The position numbers were made by a program, and so were the translations under genes. Positions 1 through 5,230 of a DNA stretch of 8,160 nt are shown one piece after another. The stretch comes from Fischerella sp. (GTDB lineage Bacteria; Cyanobacteriota; Cyanobacteriia; Cyanobacteriales; Nostocaceae), in contig JANZYY010000217.1 of NCBI GenBank assembly GCA_026419705.1, forward strand, positions 1 to 8,160. Reading direction: 5' to 3'. The first letter of the stretch is position 1; the number at the start of each line of letters is the position of its first letter. Under the pieces are notes generated by a model. That model worked only from the letters and a program-made list of their open reading frames with translations, made no database searches and had not been told where the DNA came from.

Positions 1-1
1 C

Positions 2-20
2 AGATGTGTATAAGAGACAG
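2..20 (+). other. Tn5 mosaic-end (Nextera-type) adapter remnant
   Basis: Bases 2-20 read AGATGTGTATAAGAGACAG, the exact 19-bp hyperactive Tn5 mosaic end used in tagmentation libraries. Genuine 23S rRNA sequence begins directly after it. This is a library artefact left at a contig end, not a biological transposon end. The assembly probably broke here because rRNA operons are repeated in the genome. Confidence 0.95.
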
Positions 21-50
21 AGTACTAACAGACCGAGGGCTTGACCTCTA
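21..50 (+). rRNA. 23S ribosomal RNA, 3' end only (partial)
   Basis: About thirty bases containing GTACTAACAGACCGAGGGCT, followed by TGACCTC, match the conserved 3' terminus of bacterial 23S rRNA in its cyanobacterial form. Everything upstream is missing because the contig starts here. The exact mature 3' end cannot be fixed from sequence alone; I place it at about 50. It lies 127 bases before a 5S gene on the same strand, the usual 23S-5S order. Confidence 0.85.
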
Positions 51-177
51 CAAACTTTCCAGCCACTACTTTCGCTTCACCATGCAGTCTTCAGGGTTTT
101 GTTGTTCGTTGATGGTTGTTAGTTGTTTGCAGTTTTTCCCAACCTACCACCCACAACCAACAAACACCTAAAAGCTT
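51..177 (+). other. 23S-5S rRNA internal spacer
   Basis: This 127-base spacer holds no tRNA. A GT-rich stretch at about 102-130 faces an AC-rich stretch at about 140-167 (CCACAACCAACAAACACC). They can pair imperfectly, so the spacer may fold into a processing stem just before 5S rRNA. The pairing was judged by eye only. Confidence 0.5.
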
Positions 178-296
178 TCCTGGTGTCTATGGCGCGGTGG
201 AACCACTCTGAACCCATCCCGAACTCAGTTGTGAAACGCCGCTGCGGCGACGATAGCTGTCGGGCCACCGACCGCGAAAATAGCTCGATGCCAGGA
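178..296 (+). rRNA. rrf: 5S ribosomal RNA
   Basis: A 119-base gene for the 5S RNA of the large ribosomal subunit. The ends pair as in helix I (TCCTGG at 178-183 with CCAGGA at 291-296). The internal block with CCATCCCGAACTCAGTTGTG, near 214-233, is the conserved loop B/C region of bacterial 5S rRNA. The TCCTGGTGTCTATGGCG start resembles cyanobacterial 5S genes. It is the last gene of the rRNA operon and is followed after 14 bases by an intrinsic terminator. Small ORFs crossing it are not real. Confidence 0.96.
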
Positions 297-310
297 TTTG
301 TTTTTCACTC

Positions 311-352
311 AAAAGCCTTCTCTTGCCAACAAGAGGAGGCTTTTGTTTTTTA
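311..352 (+). terminator. Intrinsic terminator of the rRNA operon
   Basis: A 15-base-pair stem is formed by 311-325 (AAAAGCCTTCTCTTG) and 330-344 (CAAGAGGAGGCTTTT) with a CCAA tetraloop. All positions pair, one of them as G-U, and a T-rich run follows (GTTTTTTATT). This is a textbook rho-independent terminator placed right after 5S rRNA. Confidence 0.93.
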
Positions 353-437
353 TTGTTCTTCGTAAACTAATACCAATTCAAATTTCTTTTAGCGGTAGTT
401 TTGAGATTAGCAACTTCCTTAAATTTCTCGCTCATAG

Positions 438-468
438 TCTTGACAAAATACCTACTATATTGTCAAGA
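438..468. promoter_or_regulatory. Perfect 9-bp inverted repeat, operator-like
   Basis: TCTTGACAA (438-446) is repeated exactly inverted as TTGTCAAGA (460-468), with 13 AT-rich bases between. The left arm contains a consensus -35 hexamer (TTGACA at 441-446). No well-spaced -10 box or clear gene follows, so any target is unknown. It could be a protein-binding dyad, or a hairpin without a U-tract. Confidence 0.4.
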
Positions 469-788
469 AGATTTACCTTCACTAGCATCTGAGTTATTTC
501 TGAGAGAATTCCAGTGGCTGCAAGATTCAGATAACCAGCCTAATATCATCGGTGGTGACACTTTAACGCCAGATGAGCAGCAACAGTTAGGCGACAACTG
601 AGACTATTTATTGAGAGTAGTTTAAAATCAAAATCGCGATCGCCTGTAGGTGAAATATTGTCTTTCCATCAGAACACAGTCATGAGATTGAGTGCGTATG
701 AGTTCCATAAGTTCTTTAAATTACTACTTCGTATATTTCAGCAAGTAGTAAGCTTTCTAGAGTTCCTGTGAAGTAGAAAAAAAGTCCG
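469..788. other. Gene-poor stretch between rRNA operon and symporter gene
   Basis: I see no supportable gene in these 320 bases. A frame ending at 601 gives a protein-like tail (..GGDTLTPDEQQQLGDN) but I recognise no family, and its N-terminal part is ordinary AT-rich sequence. A 29-codon frame at 682-771 is too short and has nothing in its favour. A HIP1 octamer GCGATCGC lies at 636-643. The stretch may hold decayed coding sequence. Confidence 0.5.
636..643. repeat. HIP1 octamer (first of ten in the window)
   Basis: GCGATCGC, the highly iterated palindrome of cyanobacterial genomes, starts at 636, 1227, 1955, 2101, 2996, 3622, 4670, 7129, 7185 and 7605. Some copies lie in coding and some in intergenic DNA. 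The density supports a cyanobacterial origin for the whole window. Confidence 0.9.
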
Positions 789-950
789 ATGGCAAATGCT
801 GATTACTATCCAATTCCTCAACGTTATCTCAGGAACAACAGTCATTCATCTTAATTTACTCCTGAAAATTATCTCCAGCCTAAACTTTATACTCGACTTC
901 AAGATCAACAGGGACGTAGCCGCAGTAACAACTGGGAAACTAAAACCATC
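789..950 (+). pseudogene. Possible relic of a small ORF with an in-frame stop
   Basis: From an ATG at 789 the frame reads MANADYYPIPQRYLRNNSHS, then one more serine and a TAA. The same frame continues in protein-like sequence (TPENYLQPKLYTRLQD, then NNWETKTITGNSI) and runs into the 3' end of the convergent symporter gene. The even, polar composition on both sides of the stop suggests a small protein gene broken by one nonsense mutation. I do not recognise the family, and the part beyond about 905 overlaps a well-supported gene on the other strand. It may be chance. Confidence 0.2.
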
Positions 951-1864
951 ACAGGGAATTCAATCAGAGGTTCGATCGCTAAGGCGAGGGCAATTAAGGG
1001 ACGTTCCCCAAAAGTAGAAGTAGCAATCGCTAAGGCAATCGGTGAATTACGGGCAAGGGTGGTACAGTTAAAGCAAACAACTTCTTCGTAGCTAAATTTA
1101 GCTAAGCGTCCAATTAATTGCCCTAACCAGAAGTTAACACCAAAGAAAATCAATACAGGCATTAGCATTTTCAGGAGTAAATCTGGTCGTTGCATCAAAA
1201 TCTGTCCTTGGGAAGCAAACATGGCTGCGATCGCTATAGCGAGAAATACAGTTTGATTTGCAGCTATCTTCAGCAGAATTTGCCGTCCAACATGATTATT
1301 TTTTTGAATCAATCTTTTAGAAATCAACGCTAAAAGCAAGGGAAAAACTAAAACTAATACCACGTTTTCCAGCAGAATAAATGTATTAAGATAAACTAAT
1401 TTTCCAGCAAATATTAGTAAGTAGATCGGTAATAACATGACTTGTAAAAGCAAGTTCCATGGCAGTAAGGCAGTAGCAAGGGTAACATCGCCTTTAGCGA
1501 TACTGGTAAAAATAAGATACCAATCCGTACAAGGCGTAACCATCAACATCATCAGTCCTACCCAGAGGTCAGCAGTATCTCTGAGGAAAATTGCTCCTAG
1601 TCCCCAGGCAAATATGGGAGTCCAGAGAAAGTTTATTCCCAGACTCAATCCTGTCACCTTATAATTTTGCAATGCATTACCTAAGCGACTCAGTGTAGTA
1701 TTCAGAAATACTCCATAGAGCATCACCACCAGAGCAGGGACAATCAAATAAACAGCATTTTCAGAGAACCAAGTAATTTGTCCCAACGTTAGCCCAATAA
1801 AAACAGCAGCAATGACCAACAAAGATTGGAATTTTTCAGTCCACTTCAAGATAGATACCTCCAT
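905..1864 (-). CDS. ACR3 / bile acid:sodium symporter family permease (putative arsenite efflux)
   Basis: A 319-residue, very hydrophobic inner-membrane protein with about ten predicted membrane segments. It belongs to the superfamily that includes arsenite exporters (ACR3) and bile acid symporters. Visible signatures are TPCTDWY at residues 110-116, aligning with the PCT motif that carries the functional Cys of ACR3 (here Cys112), and the C-terminal ALAIEPLIEFPVMVLVSQ, matching the GPxxEVPV block. Departures from typical ACR3 around the PCT motif and in NCTTLARNSPIAL leave the substrate open: arsenite, antimonite or another anion. Length is slightly below the usual 340-370. No arsR or arsC lies nearby; remnants of an MFS gene and a sigma-factor gene sit directly upstream on the same strand. 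The ATG at 1864 lacks a ribosome site, whereas GGAGG inside codons 1-3 lies eight bases before a TTG at codon 6 (1849), a good alternative start. Confidence 0.85.
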   Translation of the reverse strand: MEVSILKWTEKFQSLLVIAAVFIGLTLGQITWFSENAVYLIVPALVVMLYGVFLNTTLSRLGNALQNYKVTGLSLGINFLWTPIFAWGLGAIFLRDTADLWVGLMMLMVTPCTDWYLIFTSIAKGDVTLATALLPWNLLLQVMLLPIYLLIFAGKLVYLNTFILLENVVLVLVFPLLLALISKRLIQKNNHVGRQILLKIAANQTVFLAIAIAAMFASQGQILMQRPDLLLKMLMPVLIFFGVNFWLGQLIGRLAKFSYEEVVCFNCTTLARNSPIALAIATSTFGERPLIALALAIEPLIEFPVMVLVSQLLLRLRPC

Positions 1865-1902
1865 TTAATCGATCGGGTGGCAAATTTTTTACTCTAACTT
1901 TT

Positions 1903-2211
1903 TTAGGTGGCTGAACTTGTTTTCTGTGCCATCTCAACCCAAAATGCAGTTAAAGCGATCGCTAAAGGCAATATCAAAGAAAAGCCCAAAATTGGCGCAT
2001 AACTACCAAACTTGTCAAACCCCCTGCGCAAACAACAGCAGACAAAATGCTGTACCTGCAACAGAGATAGTCGTTTCTAAACCACTCATTGATCCCAGAT
2101 GCGATCGCCCAAAATAATAGGCATAAACCCCAACTTGAATAACTCCATTCATCCCCTGCATCAGACTAAGCAAACATCCGTATGCAAGCATCGACTCTGC
2201 ACTTGTAACTC
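1903..2211 (-). pseudogene. MFS transporter, C-terminal remnant with one-base frameshift
   Basis: The conceptual product covers roughly the last 100 residues of a major facilitator transporter (last three membrane segments). It has SLMQGMNGVIQVGVYAYYFG followed by RSHLGSMSGLETTISVAGTA, a typical loop and helix of the family's C-terminal half. The frame stops at 2015-2017, but reading on with one base removed gives FDKFGSYAPILGFSLILPLA and a natural end (..QKTSSAT, stop 1903-1905). The shift falls at a run of five C on the plus strand (2020-2024); four would restore the frame. The N-terminal three quarters of the gene is absent, so it is dead even if the homopolymer is a sequencing error. It runs toward the ACR3-type gene with only 38 bases between, suggesting a former operon. 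The preserved sequence is unrelated to the intact MFS gene at 6408. Confidence 0.75.
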
Positions 2212-2425
2212 TCACTGCCTGCCATAAGTAAGGCAGCTCATAGTAGTATGAGCATAGCACCCAGAAGTAAGCGGGATGAAATCAATCACATTGCCTACAG
2301 CATCCGTTTGTCACCCACGCTGCACTCGTGATTTCATAACAGACAGCGATATACCTAATTCTTGGGCGCTCGCTCTTTGTTTTATTAAGGATTGCTGTAC
2401 TTTTGCATGATTTTTACTTGCAGAG
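2212..2425 (-). pseudogene. SigZ-like RNA polymerase sigma factor, decayed C-terminal fragment
   Basis: On the minus strand one frame reads QELGISLSVMKSRVQRG (ending at 2314), the recognition helix of sigma region 4 in ECF/SigZ-type factors (compare the GISLSGxKSRVQRGR consensus). A TGA follows at 2311-2313. The same frame then continues with DAVGNVIDFIPLTSGCYA (about 2255-2305), which resembles the conserved SigZ tail of the form CCxxExDxxGNVIDYxP. The roughly fifteen residues normally joining these blocks (REKLKxLLLxCC) are missing, so a deletion plus a stop have broken the gene. Nothing recognisable remains of the core-binding region 2 upstream, where the DNA is AT-rich and serves as modA upstream region. 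The fragment abuts the MFS remnant. The family call is from remembered consensus, not a search. Confidence 0.6.
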
Positions 2426-2551
2426 TATTTTTACTATGCAATCTTTGTGCAAGCATTTTGTCATAGTGTTAGTTATTCCTGCTACAGAATGTAAAATTAC
2501 ATTCATGTATCAATATCAGCTAGCAGCCTGTTAGTCATAAACAAGACTTGA
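2426..2551 (+). promoter_or_regulatory. modA upstream region (presumed promoter)
   Basis: AT-rich sequence before the first gene of the plus-strand mod cluster and the only sizeable gap ahead of it, so the cluster promoter should lie here or just upstream. A possible -10 is TAAAAT at 2492-2497, inside the dyad described separately. The 17-base-spaced -35 position holds TTAGTT, a poor match, so the promoter is weak or needs an activator. No NtcA-type GTA-N8-TAC site was seen. The modA ATG has no strong Shine-Dalgarno sequence. Confidence 0.4.
2483..2509. promoter_or_regulatory. Dyad operator candidate upstream of modA
   Basis: GAATGTAA (2487-2494) and TTACATTC (2497-2504) form a perfect 8-bp inverted repeat around an AA centre. 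Outer TACA (2483-2486) and TGTA (2506-2509) extend the symmetry with a one-base offset. It covers the best -10 candidate and lies about 45 bases before the modA start, where a repressor or molybdate-responsive regulator would bind. It does not match the E. coli ModE operator as I know it. The XRE-PBP regulator encoded downstream is the obvious candidate binder, by inference only. Confidence 0.5.
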
Positions 2552-3364
2552 ATGAAAATCAAAAGACGATATTTTCTCTTGTCAGGCCTAGTCGCAGTTC
2601 TAGTTGCATGCTGGGGAGTTTTCTTCCATCAAGCACCAGCAATCCAGACACTATTAGCTCAAAAACCAGTCACGCTGACTGTATCTGCGGCGGCTGACCT
2701 CAATTATGTGTTTAAAGAAATCGGTGCTTTATGGGAAAAAGAAACAGGAAATAAAGTCACCTTTAACTTTGGTTCCACAGGACAACTAGCGCAACAGATT
2801 GAACGCGGCGCACCAGTAGATTTATTTGCAGCTGCTAATAAGTCATTTGTGGAAGAACTTGACAAAAAAGGGTTAATAGTATCCAATACCAAAGCTTTGT
2901 ATGGACGGGGACGGATTACTCTATGGACACGAGAAGACAGTAAACTTAACCCCAAAGATATTAGAGATTTAACCAAACCAGAATATAAGAGAATAGCGAT
3001 CGCCAATCCAGATCATGCTCCCTACGGTATCGCCGCCCGAGAAGCAATGCAGTCAGTAGGTATATGGGATGCAATCCAGCCGAAACTGGTACTAGGGGAG
3101 AACATCCGCCAAACTCAACAATATGTGGAAACTGGCAACGTTGATGTTGGTATTGTGGCTTTATCTTTAAGCGTCAACAAACTTGGAAAATGGGAGCTAA
3201 TTCCTGAAAATCTACATCAACCTATTGACCAAATGTTGGCTGTTGTCAAAAAGAGCAAGCATCAGACACAAGCTCAACAGTTTGCCCAATATATTAACGG
3301 GTCACAAGGCAGACCATTAATGAAGAAATATGGCTTCGTTTTACCTGGGGAGACAGCAAATTAA
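2552..3364 (+). CDS. modA: Molybdate ABC transporter substrate-binding protein
   Basis: Captures molybdate (and probably tungstate) in the periplasm and hands it to the ModB permease. The 270-residue protein has the ModA hallmarks: TLTVSAAADL (41-50), FNFGSTGQLAQQI (71-83), GAPVDLFAAAN (86-96), NPDHAPYGIAAREAM (152-166) and VETGNVDVGIVALS (192-205), which supply the oxyanion pocket of this family. The N-terminus MKIKRRYFLLSG then a hydrophobic run is a signal peptide. LVAC at 17-20 fits a lipobox, so it may be a lipoprotein anchored at Cys20; RRYFL also resembles a twin-arginine motif. Its TAA overlaps the modB ATG by one base, so the two are translationally coupled. Length fits the family. 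Substrate specificity against tungstate cannot be read from sequence. Confidence 0.95.
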   Translation: MKIKRRYFLLSGLVAVLVACWGVFFHQAPAIQTLLAQKPVTLTVSAAADLNYVFKEIGALWEKETGNKVTFNFGSTGQLAQQIERGAPVDLFAAANKSFVEELDKKGLIVSNTKALYGRGRITLWTREDSKLNPKDIRDLTKPEYKRIAIANPDHAPYGIAAREAMQSVGIWDAIQPKLVLGENIRQTQQYVETGNVDVGIVALSLSVNKLGKWELIPENLHQPIDQMLAVVKKSKHQTQAQQFAQYINGSQGRPLMKKYGFVLPGETAN

Positions 3365-4101
3365 TGGATTGGTTTCCTTATATCTTGTCATTGCAAGTCA
3401 CCGCACTAGCTACAGTCTTGCTGTTAATTTTTGGCATAGGAATAGCAATTTTCTTAGCCCGTATCCGTTTTCCAGGCGAAATCATCATATCGACGGTGCT
3501 GAATTTACCCTTGGTACTACCTCCCAGCGTCGTTGGTTTTTACCTCTTGTTAGCTTTAGGTAGAGGTAGCCCCATACTGGAATGGTTTGGCATAGATATT
3601 TTATTCACATGGCAAGCAGCAGCGATCGCCAGTGCCATAGTTGCGTTACCCCTAATTGTAGAAGCAGCCAGAGCCGCCATTTTAGATGTTAATCCCGAAC
3701 TAGAAGCCGCAGCCCGTACCCTGGGAGACTCCGAAATTAAAGTCCTATGGCGAGTCACCTTACCTTTGGCTGGTTCGGGAATTTTGGCTGGCTTTATCTT
3801 AGCCGTCGCCAGAGCTTTAGGTGAATTTGGTGCAACTTTAATGGTTGCAGGAAATATCCCCGGACGCACCCAAACCTTACCCCTGGCTATTTATGATGCT
3901 GTGCAGAACCAAGAGTATGGCAAAGCCAACTTGATGGTGCTGGTGATGACTTTTTGGGCTTTTCTATTGCTGTTATGGGCGCGTAGCCTGGAACAGCGTC
4001 GGCAAAAGCGTTTTACTGAGAAAATAAGCAAAACTAAGGATGCAACTTTTAGTAGACATTCACAAACCACTCGCCAGTTATCCCCTAGAAGTGAAGTTTG
4101 A
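3364..4101 (+). CDS. modB: Molybdate ABC transporter permease
   Basis: Inner-membrane channel of the molybdate importer, pairing with ModA outside and ModC inside. The 245-residue protein has five or six hydrophobic segments. The cytoplasmic coupling (EAA) loop is clear at 113-134 (LEAAARTLGDSEIKVLWRVT then LP), and the ARALGEFGATLMVAGNIPGR block (149-168) is highly typical of ModB. The start overlaps the modA stop (TAATG). The end is unusual: after residue about 222 a hydrophilic tail continues for some 20 codons overlapping modC in another frame (62 bp shared). The tail looks like read-through of the modC start region rather than conserved permease. As I recall, modB and modC are fused in Anabaena variabilis, so this overlap may be a split form of that fusion. 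Confidence 0.94.
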   Translation: MDWFPYILSLQVTALATVLLLIFGIGIAIFLARIRFPGEIIISTVLNLPLVLPPSVVGFYLLLALGRGSPILEWFGIDILFTWQAAAIASAIVALPLIVEAARAAILDVNPELEAAARTLGDSEIKVLWRVTLPLAGSGILAGFILAVARALGEFGATLMVAGNIPGRTQTLPLAIYDAVQNQEYGKANLMVLVMTFWAFLLLLWARSLEQRRQKRFTEKISKTKDATFSRHSQTTRQLSPRSEV

Positions 4102-5107
4102 CTTAGAAGGGCGAGTGCTGGGAATATTGGGTGGTTCTGGTTCTGGCAAAAGCATGACTTTACGTTGTATTGCGGGGCTAGAAACTCCTAAGCGGGGTCG
4201 CATTGTCGTTAATGGAAGGGTTTTGTTTGACTCGAACAGACGAATTAACCTACCAATTCGCTTACGCCGTGTGGGGATTGTCTTTCAAAACTACGCTTTG
4301 TTTCCCCATTTGACAGTCGCCCAAAATATTACCTATGGATTACAAGATTTGTCTAGTGCAGAACGTCAGCGTCGCTTAAGAGAACAAATTACCAAATTAC
4401 AACTTTCAGGACTGGAAAATCGCTATCCACAGCAGCTATCTGGCGGACAACAGCAACGCGTAGCTTTAGCGAGGGCTTTAGCAGTAGAACCAGAAGTGTT
4501 GCTTTTAGATGAACCTTTTTCGGCTCTCGATACCCACCTGCGACACCATCTGCAAGAACAACTAATTGAGACACTGAGTAGCTATCAAGGGGTAACGCTA
4601 TTTGTGACGCATAATTTAGAAGAAGCTTACGAAATTTGTGAACATCTTTTGGTTATTTCTCAAGGACAAGCGATCGCCTACGGTAAAAAACAATCTATCT
4701 TTGAGCGTCCAGCTACTTACACTGTCGCCCAACTAACTGGGTGTAAAAACTTCTCACGAGCGGGAGCAATTTCTCCCACACAAATAGAAGCTATAGACTG
4801 GGGCTGTACTCTCAAAGTTATAGAGCCAATTCCTGAATCATTAGCTTATGTGGGAATTCGCGCCCATCATCTTACGATTACCAATGATGCCAATGCTGAA
4901 AATACCTTCCCCTGTTGGTTAGCTCACACACGGGAAACACCTCATAGGATGACACTTTACTTGAAGCTACATAATTCACCGATGCAATCAAACGATTACG
5001 ACATCCAGGCAGAAGTATTTAAAGAAAAATGGTCAACTATCAAAGAGCGTCCTTTTCCGTGGTATGTCAAGTTAGATCCACTCAGACTGTTTTTAATGCA
5101 GATATAG
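4040..5107 (+). CDS. modC: Molybdate ABC transporter ATP-binding protein
   Basis: ATPase that powers molybdate import with ModB. In order: Walker A GGSGSGKS (31-38), Q-loop Gln83 in VFQNYALFPHLTV, signature LSGGQQQR (133-140), Walker B LLLLDEP (153-159), D-loop SALD (161-164) and switch His191 in VTHN. All catalytic residues are present. Residues from about 230 form a C-terminal regulatory domain beginning LTGCKNFSRA, with GIRAHHLTI near 273; this resembles other ModC tails, although no clear duplicated Mop motif is seen. At 355 residues it is a normal ModC length. The ATG at 4040 lies within modB; the first residues (MQLLVDIHKPL) form the usual beta strand before Walker A, so this start is needed. 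AAGGA touches the ATG and is too close to be a good ribosome site, which suits coupling to modB translation. Confidence 0.94.
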   Translation: MQLLVDIHKPLASYPLEVKFDLEGRVLGILGGSGSGKSMTLRCIAGLETPKRGRIVVNGRVLFDSNRRINLPIRLRRVGIVFQNYALFPHLTVAQNITYGLQDLSSAERQRRLREQITKLQLSGLENRYPQQLSGGQQQRVALARALAVEPEVLLLDEPFSALDTHLRHHLQEQLIETLSSYQGVTLFVTHNLEEAYEICEHLLVISQGQAIAYGKKQSIFERPATYTVAQLTGCKNFSRAGAISPTQIEAIDWGCTLKVIEPIPESLAYVGIRAHHLTITNDANAENTFPCWLAHTRETPHRMTLYLKLHNSPMQSNDYDIQAEVFKEKWSTIKERPFPWYVKLDPLRLFLMQI

Positions 5108-5142
5108 GTCTTTTACTGGTGGAGGGGTTGAGGAATGAACCA

Positions 5143-5169
5143 CAAAGTACGCAAAGTACGCAAAGTAGG
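5143..5169 (+). repeat. Three tandem copies of a 9-bp unit
   Basis: CAAAGTACG occurs at 5143-5151 and 5152-5160, then CAAAGTAGG at 5161-5169 (one mismatch). It lies in the 123-base gap between modC and the regulator gene. Short tandem repeats of this CAAAG-rich type are common between genes in heterocystous cyanobacteria. Being 9 bases, it also keeps helical phase poorly, which argues for a repeat of STRR kind rather than an operator array. Confidence 0.75.
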
Positions 5170-5230
5170 CAATGGGTGTCTGCGTGACGGGACTTGATCT
5201 ATCAGCAGTCAAATTTCTTAGGGTCAAAAC

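Noticed and set aside
123..365. Open frame crossing the 5S rRNA gene
   Set aside because: It lies over 5S rRNA and the terminator; its residues reflect RNA structure, not a protein.
401..601. 66-codon frame with a protein-like C-terminal half
   Set aside because: The first half is generic AT-rich sequence containing the 438-468 dyad, there is no ribosome site, and I recognise no family. It may be a relic, but I cannot support a gene.
682..771. 29-codon frame starting ATGAGATTGAGT
   Set aside because: Too short, no ribosome site, no recognisable motif.
1437..1664. Plus-strand frame inside the ACR3-type gene
   Set aside because: Shadow of a convincing membrane-protein gene on the other strand.
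1917..2117. Plus-strand 66-codon frame
   Set aside because: Antisense shadow of the MFS remnant.
2248..2331. Plus-strand short frame MSIAPRSKRDEINHIAYSIR..
   Set aside because: It is the complement of the sigma-factor remnant, which explains the protein-like composition better.
2276..2337. 9-bp inverted repeat ATGAAATCA / TGATTTCAT
   Set aside because: The arms are separated by 44 bases and lie inside the sigma-factor remnant; likely chance.
2704..3006. Minus-strand frame within modA
   Set aside because: Shadow of modA; the modA frame has clear family motifs throughout.
5143..5169. CRISPR-like repeats
   Set aside because: Units are only 9 bases with no spacers; this is a simple tandem repeat.
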